DNA of 64,000 bases from contig JADKDM010000014.1 in NCBI GenBank assembly GCA_016714565.1, forward strand, positions 124,001-188,000. Reading direction: 5' to 3'. How positions within the stretch are numbered: the first letter of the stretch is position 1; the number at the start of each line of letters is the position of its first letter. The translations under genes and the position numbers were made by a program. This stretch comes from Candidatus Villigracilis propinquus (GTDB taxonomy: Bacteria > Chloroflexota > Anaerolineae > Anaerolineales > Villigracilaceae). This document shows positions 58,648 through 64,000 of the stretch, piece after piece. The notes under the pieces are model-generated. The model had not been told where the DNA came from. It searched no databases and was given only the letters and a program-made list of their open reading frames with translations.

Positions 58648-61260
58648 ATGGAACTTGGTATTGTCAAAAAAGTAGATATCGATACAGAGATGCAGCAGTC
58701 GTATCTCGATTACGCCATGAGCGTGATCGTTTCACGCGCCCTGCCCGATGCGCGTGATGGACTCAAGCCGGTACAGCGCCGCATCCTTTATGCGATGTAC
58801 GACATGGGCATTCGTGCGGACACAGCTTATAAGAAGTCTGCTCGTATCGTCGGTGAAGTGCTCGGTAAATATCATCCGCACGGTGACTCGTCGGTGTACG
58901 AAGCCATGGCGCGCATGGCGCAGGATTTTTCCATGCGCACATTGCTCGTGGATGGTCAGGGTAACTTCGGTTCCGTGGACGGCGACCCGCCTGCGGCCAT
59001 GCGTTATACCGAAGCGCGCCTCACCGCTGCCGCGCTCGATATTCTTTTCGACCTGAACAAGGAAACGGTTAACTTCGTCCCGAACTTTGATGACACTCTC
59101 GAAGAGCCGGGCGTTCTCCCTGCGGCCATCCCGAATCTTTTGGTGAACGGCGCAACAGGTATTGCCGTGGGTATGGCAACCTCCATCCCGCCGCATAACC
59201 TCAGCGAGATCGTGGACGCGCTCGTGTACATGATCAATCGCTGGGAAAAGCTCGACGACATTGATGTTGAACAATTGATGGAGTTCGTGCAAGGCCCGGA
59301 CTTCCCCACCGGCGGCATCATCATTCAGGAAAAAGGTGAGGACGGAATTGAGTCTGCGTATGGTTCAGGGCGTGGACGTGTAACCGTGCAGGCCAAGGCG
59401 CATGTCGAAGAGATGGAAAGAGGCAAAAGCCGGATCATTGTCACAGAATTACCGTATCAGGTCAACAAGTCCAGTTTGATCGAGCGCATTGCCGAGCTGG
59501 CACGCGATGGACATTTGGAAGGCCTATCCGATCTGCGCGATGAATCCGACCGTCAGGGAATGCGCATCGTCCTTGAGATGACGAAGAATGCAAATCCGGA
59601 AATAATTCTGCGCGATCTATACAAACGCACACCCATGCAGAGCACGTTCAGCATCAACCTGCTCGCGCTGGTGGATGGCGAGCCGCGCACGCTTACCCTC
59701 AAGCAGGCGCTCCGCGTTTATGTGGAACACCGCCTCACGGTGGTCAAGCGGCGCGCTGAATTTGATCTGGAAAAAGCCAAAGCCCGCGCGCACATCCTCG
59801 AAGGATATTTGATCGCGCTCAAGAATCTGGATGAGCTGATCAATATCATTCGCTCCGCACCAGACGTTGAAACTGCCCGGCAAAAACTGATGAAGCGCTA
59901 CAAGCTGACAGAGTTGCAGGCGAACGCGATCCTCGATATGCAGCTTCGCAGACTCGCCGCCCTCGAACGCAAAAAGATCGAAACCGAATACAAGGAAGTG
60001 ACCGGCATCATCAAGGAATTGACGACTCTGTTGAAGTCGCCCAAGTTGATGCGTGGTGTGGTCGCGGACGAGTTGTTGAAAGTCAAAGCCGCATATGGTG
60101 ACCGCCGCCGTACCCAGATCGTGAACTTGAAACACGGCGCGAAAGCCACAAACGCGTTGACCACGCGTGACCTGCTCCCGCAGCAAACTGTGTGGATCGG
60201 CGTCACGGACGATGGACTCGTCTCGCGCACGCACGATGACAAGCAGCCCAAACATTCCGGCAACGATGCGCCGCGTTATTTGCTCAAGGCAGGCACCACA
60301 GACACGATCTACTTCGTCAGCAAGTTAGGCAAGGCCGCCGCAGTTGCCGCGCATTTGATCCCTGAAGCGGACAAGTTGAGTCAGGGCTCCATGTATTACA
60401 AGGTTGCTCCGCTCACCGAGAATGACCCGCTTGCAGCGGTCTTCTCATTACCTGCCAGTAAATCATCACTTGGCGCAGAGACTTGTGTGATCACAACCAC
60501 ACGCTTTGGCATGGTCAAGAAAAGTTTGATCTCTGAATTACCCGGCCCCTCTGCACAGACATTCACGTTGGTGCGCGTTAACGAAGGTGACAGACTCGGC
60601 TGGGTTGGTCTCACCGATGGAAAGAAAAAAGAGATCCTGCTCGCCACCTCCAGCGGCATGGCGATCCGCTTCAAGGAAGATGACGTGCGCCCGATGGGAC
60701 TCGTCGCTGCGGGTGTGAACGGCATCAAATTGGATGACAAGGATGAAGTGGTGGGTATGGAAATTCTGCCTGCTGAAGGCGAGATCTTCCTGCTCACGAG
60801 TGAAGGCAAAGCCAAACGCGTGGATCAGAAAGACTTCCCCGCTCAAGGCCGCTACGGCAAGGGTGTGGTTGCATGGGACTTGCCCGGCAAATCCACACTC
60901 GTTGCAATTGCCAGCGGAAAACCAAACCACGTTGCCACCATCCACATGAGCAAAGGCGCAGCCAAATCCGCAAGGCTGGACTTGGCCGCTGTAAGAAAAC
61001 GCGCCTCCTCCAAAGGCGATCTTGTCGCCGAGGTGAAACCGGGCGAAACCATTACCGGTCTCGCAGTTGGGTGGACGGTCGAGATGTTTGTGAAAGCAGT
61101 GGAAGAAAAGCCTGTGGCGAAGAAAGAAGGAAAGACATCGTCCTCGAAGGGGAAGAAAGTGGCGAAGTCAGTGCCTGCGAAGAAGGTGCCCGCGAAAAAG
61201 GGAAAGCCTGCAAAGACTGCTTCAAAGGCGAAACCTGCGGCTAAGAAGAAGAAAAAGTAG
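58648..61260 (+). CDS. gyrA: DNA gyrase subunit A with histone-H1-like C-terminal tail
   Basis: 870 aa from ATG 58648 with GGAG upstream. Breakage-reunion domain: DYAMSVIVSRALPDARDGLKPVQRRILY, IVGEVLGKYHPHGDSSVYEAMARMAQ (quinolone region) and the active-site Tyr in AAMRYTEARLT. The C-terminal beta-pinwheel ends with QGRYGKGV, a GyrA-box variant, which favours gyrase over topoisomerase IV. After it a Lys/Ala/Pro-rich tail of about 45 residues (KKVAKSVPAKKVPAKKGKPA) resembles histone H1 and probably adds DNA affinity. gyrB is not in the window. Confidence 0.95.
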   Translation: MELGIVKKVDIDTEMQQSYLDYAMSVIVSRALPDARDGLKPVQRRILYAMYDMGIRADTAYKKSARIVGEVLGKYHPHGDSSVYEAMARMAQDFSMRTLLVDGQGNFGSVDGDPPAAMRYTEARLTAAALDILFDLNKETVNFVPNFDDTLEEPGVLPAAIPNLLVNGATGIAVGMATSIPPHNLSEIVDALVYMINRWEKLDDIDVEQLMEFVQGPDFPTGGIIIQEKGEDGIESAYGSGRGRVTVQAKAHVEEMERGKSRIIVTELPYQVNKSSLIERIAELARDGHLEGLSDLRDESDRQGMRIVLEMTKNANPEIILRDLYKRTPMQSTFSINLLALVDGEPRTLTLKQALRVYVEHRLTVVKRRAEFDLEKAKARAHILEGYLIALKNLDELINIIRSAPDVETARQKLMKRYKLTELQANAILDMQLRRLAALERKKIETEYKEVTGIIKELTTLLKSPKLMRGVVADELLKVKAAYGDRRRTQIVNLKHGAKATNALTTRDLLPQQTVWIGVTDDGLVSRTHDDKQPKHSGNDAPRYLLKAGTTDTIYFVSKLGKAAAVAAHLIPEADKLSQGSMYYKVAPLTENDPLAAVFSLPASKSSLGAETCVITTTRFGMVKKSLISELPGPSAQTFTLVRVNEGDRLGWVGLTDGKKKEILLATSSGMAIRFKEDDVRPMGLVAAGVNGIKLDDKDEVVGMEILPAEGEIFLLTSEGKAKRVDQKDFPAQGRYGKGVVAWDLPGKSTLVAIASGKPNHVATIHMSKGAAKSARLDLAAVRKRASSKGDLVAEVKPGETITGLAVGWTVEMFVKAVEEKPVAKKEGKTSSSKGKKVAKSVPAKKVPAKKGKPAKTASKAKPAAKKKKK

Positions 61261-61272
61261 CGGCGTGTTATA

Positions 61273-61305
61273 AAAACTCCGAGTTCTTTATGAACTCGGA
61301 GTTTT
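61273..61305 (+). terminator. Rho-independent terminator of gyrA
   Basis: Perfect 14-bp stem AAAACTCCGAGTTC / GAACTCGGAGTTTT with a 5-base loop; T run after it. Confidence 0.8.
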
Positions 61306-61322
61306 AGTTTAAGGAGAAATTC

Positions 61323-61991
61323 TCAAACTACTTCATACGGCACGCCGCTCAACTTGAACTCTTTCCCATTCACTTCCACATCTACCTTTACAGACAGCAT
61401 CCGCGCAGGGACGCCTGTGTTTGGAATCCAGATTCGATTTTCAACAGGCAATATAAATAAACCGTTTTCATCGCCAATGGGAGTGAATGTCTCGTTTGGT
61501 TCCTGCCTGTAAACGGAGACTCCCAGCTTTTTGCACAACTCTTTTGCAAATGCGATCACATCCTTGGATGGCAGGCCGATCTCGCTGACTTGCAATATCT
61601 GTTCGCTATTGAACCGGATTTCAGTCGCATTCTTCTGGTCGTGCCTCGCGATGAACTCGAGGATATTGCCTGCCGCATCTTTGAAATACAACGATGTGGA
61701 ATTCCACGATTCACTTTTGAATTCATCAACTCCCTGCACATCTTTCAAAAGCGGAATCCTCTTCGAGAGCCATACCTTGGCTTGCAGGAATTGATTCTCA
61801 GGGATGTTGAAGCAGAAATGATATTGTCCCACCCAGTCTACTGGGGACTGCGTGAAGATGATGTCCGTTTTGCCTGCTTTGACGAGCAGGGAGTCATCTT
61901 CGAAATGGACGGGCAACTCCAAAACGTTGGAATAAAATTCCTTTTGGGCAAGCAGGTCATCGGTCAGGAGTTCGAGGCGTTTGATCAGCAT
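61323..61991 (-). CDS. VOC-superfamily (glyoxalase/bleomycin-resistance fold) protein
   Basis: 222 aa. Two betaalphabetabetabeta modules: IKRLELLTDDLLAQKEFYSNVLELPVHFED ... LYFKDAAGNILEFIARH, with the terminal Glu of the first module, and a second starting ILQVSEIGLPSKDVIAFAKEL. Metal residues of the second module are not obvious. Substrate unknown. Divergent from the GT-C gene. Confidence 0.8.
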   Translation of the reverse strand: MLIKRLELLTDDLLAQKEFYSNVLELPVHFEDDSLLVKAGKTDIIFTQSPVDWVGQYHFCFNIPENQFLQAKVWLSKRIPLLKDVQGVDEFKSESWNSTSLYFKDAAGNILEFIARHDQKNATEIRFNSEQILQVSEIGLPSKDVIAFAKELCKKLGVSVYRQEPNETFTPIGDENGLFILPVENRIWIPNTGVPARMLSVKVDVEVNGKEFKLSGVPYEVV

Positions 61992-62064
61992 AAGGCAAAT
62001 CCATTGATAAAGAAATTCATCATCCGCTAATTTTATACCAAATCAGGAATGGTATCATTGGAGC

Positions 62065-63666
62065 ATGACCTCCAAACAAAAACGAATTTTCTTTCTGCTT
62101 CTTTTCATCAGTATCATTTACTTTGCCGCTTTTATTCCCGCGAATAACACGGGCGCAAAAGACCAGATGATGATATCGCTCTTCGAGACGGATGAGTTCG
62201 CGCAATATCCCATTGCCCTGAGAATGGTGGAGGCCGCGGATTCAGTCAAGCAGAATCTGATCAACTTTTTCATCTATGGTCATTATTATTACGGCTGGCC
62301 TTTTTATGCATCCAGCGCGCTTACCATTTTGTCCGGCATCTTGTGGAAAGGGTACGGCGACACGCAGCTCAACATGCTGCTGCTTCGCCAGCTCATCAGC
62401 GTCCTGCCGATGCTTGCGGCGCTTCAACTTCTCGTTTACGTTCAAACAAAATTTCAGTCGTATAAAAGATCGATAGGGTTGTTCCTGTTTTTGCTTTCGG
62501 TTTCCGCCGTTGTGGAGAATAACCTGTGGTGGCATGTGGATAGTCTGGCGGTCTTATTCGTCGTCCTCGTGATCTACTTTTTGGATAAGGATGACCTGCG
62601 TTTTGGCCGCGACTTTTACTTCGCCGCCGCTTCCATCGGGCTGGCAACTGGCACCAAGGTAATTGGCCTTTTCTTCGCCCTGGCAATTCCCTCCTATCTG
62701 CTCCTCGGCATGTACCAAAAACAATTGACATGGCGCACCGCCGCAATCCGCGCTGCCGCGTTCGTGGGACTCATGGCGGCCGTCATTCTCATCAGCAACC
62801 CGTTCCTGATCTATCGAAGCCAGTTCAATAAAATGGTCGGCATCCTTTCTATGCAGGCCGCCTCCCAGACCAGCGGCTGGGTGTTGACGTATGCCAAAGG
62901 CCCCGCTTCCTGGCTTGAGATCATCAAAGACTTATATGGGCAGTTATTCTTTATTGCGCTGGCTTTTCTTGCGCTCGCGATCGGCTTGTGGCGCAAAGAA
63001 AGCCGCACGCGCAGCCTTGTGATTGCCATGTGGTCGATCCCATTCGGGTTGTATGTGTTGTATGCAATTGCCATCAAGCCCACCCATTTTTTTCTTCCGA
63101 TCCTGCTTCCCGTCTACGGCTGCCTGCCGATGTTGTTCGACATTCCCCTGTTTAAAAACAAGAACAAACCGCTCGTATGGCTTTGGAGCGGACTTGTCCT
63201 TGCGGTGATCGGGTATCAGACCGTTATCTATATTAATAAGGATGTCGAGATCTATCGCAATGTGCTGACCCGCGAAGAGCGTGAAGAGTCGATCGTCTTT
63301 TACCATGTCATCGAGCGCGATGTGCTTTCCCAAATCCCATCAGACGTGGAACTGGAGATCCTCCGCGATGTGCGCATGTACTTCCCCGATAGCACCCGCG
63401 TGACCATCAAAAGTTACTGGAAGGGCAGGTACAGCACGGTTGAAGATACCCAGCCTGATATGATCCTGCTCTGGACGCAGCGCATTGTGGACTATACCCA
63501 GGAAGGCGCACTGGAAAGTGCTGTAGACCCGGCTGATTTTCAGGATATCTATCAATTCTATTTGGATGCGAAAAACGAGCAGCTGCGCGGCTATCATCTT
63601 GTCTATCGAGATGCGGAAGGGCAGCTCTTTGTGAAGGATGAACTTTACGAGGAATACCTCAAGTAA
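62065..63666 (+). CDS. GT-C-type membrane glycosyltransferase (GT39/GT83-like)
   Basis: 533 aa, about eleven helices. First external loop FETDEFAQYPIALRMVEAADS carries the acidic pair of the catalytic site, then YYYGWPFYASSALTILSG; ATGTKVIGLFFALAIPSYLLLG and LLPVYGCLPMLF are conserved core helices. The soluble C-terminus of about 130 residues lies outside. Probably transfers a sugar from a polyprenyl carrier. A single promoter-distal gene followed by a terminator. Confidence 0.75.
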   Translation: MTSKQKRIFFLLLFISIIYFAAFIPANNTGAKDQMMISLFETDEFAQYPIALRMVEAADSVKQNLINFFIYGHYYYGWPFYASSALTILSGILWKGYGDTQLNMLLLRQLISVLPMLAALQLLVYVQTKFQSYKRSIGLFLFLLSVSAVVENNLWWHVDSLAVLFVVLVIYFLDKDDLRFGRDFYFAAASIGLATGTKVIGLFFALAIPSYLLLGMYQKQLTWRTAAIRAAAFVGLMAAVILISNPFLIYRSQFNKMVGILSMQAASQTSGWVLTYAKGPASWLEIIKDLYGQLFFIALAFLALAIGLWRKESRTRSLVIAMWSIPFGLYVLYAIAIKPTHFFLPILLPVYGCLPMLFDIPLFKNKNKPLVWLWSGLVLAVIGYQTVIYINKDVEIYRNVLTREEREESIVFYHVIERDVLSQIPSDVELEILRDVRMYFPDSTRVTIKSYWKGRYSTVEDTQPDMILLWTQRIVDYTQEGALESAVDPADFQDIYQFYLDAKNEQLRGYHLVYRDAEGQLFVKDELYEEYLK

Positions 63667-63677
63667 AAAATAAAAAG

Positions 63678-63703
63678 GTGCCGCAACATTCATGTTGCGG
63701 CAC
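63678..63703 (+). terminator. Hairpin after the GT-C gene
   Basis: Perfect 10-bp stem GTGCCGCAAC / GTTGCGGCAC with a 6-base loop, AAAAA before and a loose T run after (AACGTTTT). Confidence 0.65.
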
Positions 63704-63735
63704 TAACGTTTTCAGTCTCGCTCTTTCACAGTGGT

Positions 63736-64000
63736 TTATTGCTGAATATTCCCTACCAGATCCAACTCAGGCGCGATCCTGCGCATGGCCTGAATGACGT
63801 TGCCAACATGTTCCCAAAGGTCTACGCCGAAATCTCTGGCGGCATGTTCCATTTCTTCGCGGTTGGTACCTGCGGCGAAGGCCTTATCCTTCCACTTCTT
63901 TTTGACGGAGCTGGCTTCAAGGTCATACAACGAGCGGGATGGACGCACCAACGCAACGGCGGTGATGAGACCCGTCACCTCGTCACAGGCGGCAATGGCT
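63736..64000 (-). CDS. HD-superfamily hydrolase, 5' partial at the window edge
   Basis: 88 residues of the C-terminal part are visible. The frame is open to the right edge: AIAACDEVTGLITAVALVRP then SVKKKWKDKAFAAGTNREEM, GVDLWEHVGNVIQAMRRI. The AACDEVTGLI segment with an Asp metal ligand and the KDKAFAAG helix match predicted HD-superfamily hydrolases. The N-terminal HD motif lies outside the window. Ends 3' at 63736. Confidence 0.8.
   Translation of the reverse strand, partial: AIAACDEVTGLITAVALVRPSRSLYDLEASSVKKKWKDKAFAAGTNREEMEHAARDFGVDLWEHVGNVIQAMRRIAPELDLVGNIQQ

Noticed and set aside
1..64000. tRNA, rRNA and transposase genes
   Set aside because: No cloverleaf with a matching TTCGA arm, no rRNA segment and no DDE or serine-recombinase motif was recognised by eye; a tRNA scan would be needed to exclude tRNAs fully.

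Overview
The window looks like chromosomal DNA from a Chloroflexota bacterium, probably an uncultured member of class Anaerolineae (inference). The evidence is the gene style: eukaryote-like Ser/Thr kinases with TolB/WD40 or membrane modules, a SpoVS homologue, lipoproteins with Thr/Pro-rich linkers, lamin-tail-domain proteins, several GT-C membrane glycosyltransferases, and few strong Shine-Dalgarno sites. No rRNA, tRNA, CRISPR array or transposase gene was seen. Four apparent single-base frameshifts, in an enoyl-CoA hydratase, an NCS2 permease (two) and an MFS transporter, together with a block of G homopolymers at about 5.2-5.7 kb, suggest that some of the consensus is uncorrected assembly error.

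Layout. 0-11 kb: a frameshifted enoyl-CoA hydratase, a thymidylate-kinase-like protein, a Ser/Thr kinase that looks leaderless, then a minus-strand pyrimidine block (pyrF-pyrE-lipoprotein-damaged gene-pyrD), a four-domain lamin-tail surface protein and spoVS. 11.1-11.45 kb: a non-coding cluster of DnaA-box-like 9-mers. 11.6-16.8 kb: a DMT transporter with a His-rich tail, a YqfO-like protein, an alpha/beta hydrolase, pyrC and an NCS2 (uracil/xanthine) permease behind a promoter, structured leader and intrinsic terminator. 16.9-34.9 kb (plus strand): MFS, degV, yebC, ruvC, ruvA, a DUF402 protein, proC, GNAT, ABC-F, three GT-C-like membrane proteins with a cyclase-family enzyme among them, an SH3 lipoprotein and a 7TM-Ser/Thr kinase chimera.

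35-42.4 kb (minus strand): the most interesting locus, oleC-oleD-(MBL hydrolase)-(GNAT)-oleA-(ATP-grasp). It resembles the olefin/beta-lactone pathway, but no OleB-type alpha/beta hydrolase is present and a metallo-beta-lactamase-fold hydrolase sits in the cluster. oleC carries four separate tracts of dispersed repeat DNA that are translated in frame.

42.7-64 kb: an orphan hydrogenase-maturation-type protease, an agmatinase-family enzyme divergent from lysine 2,3-aminomutase, two paralogous Ig-like lipoproteins, pheST behind a T-box leader, marC, a run of small accessory genes (HD, DinB, DUF4287, DUF2306, DUF1761, AraC, MOSC), gyrA with a histone-H1-like tail, a VOC protein, a GT-C protein and a partial HD hydrolase.

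Across the window several families of short palindromic or low-complexity repeats recur. The clearest is a roughly 90-145 bp MITE-like element bounded by CGTCATTGCGAGG and its complement. Copies lie between genes, inside oleC, at the 3' end of oleD, and between the pheS T-box and its start codon.
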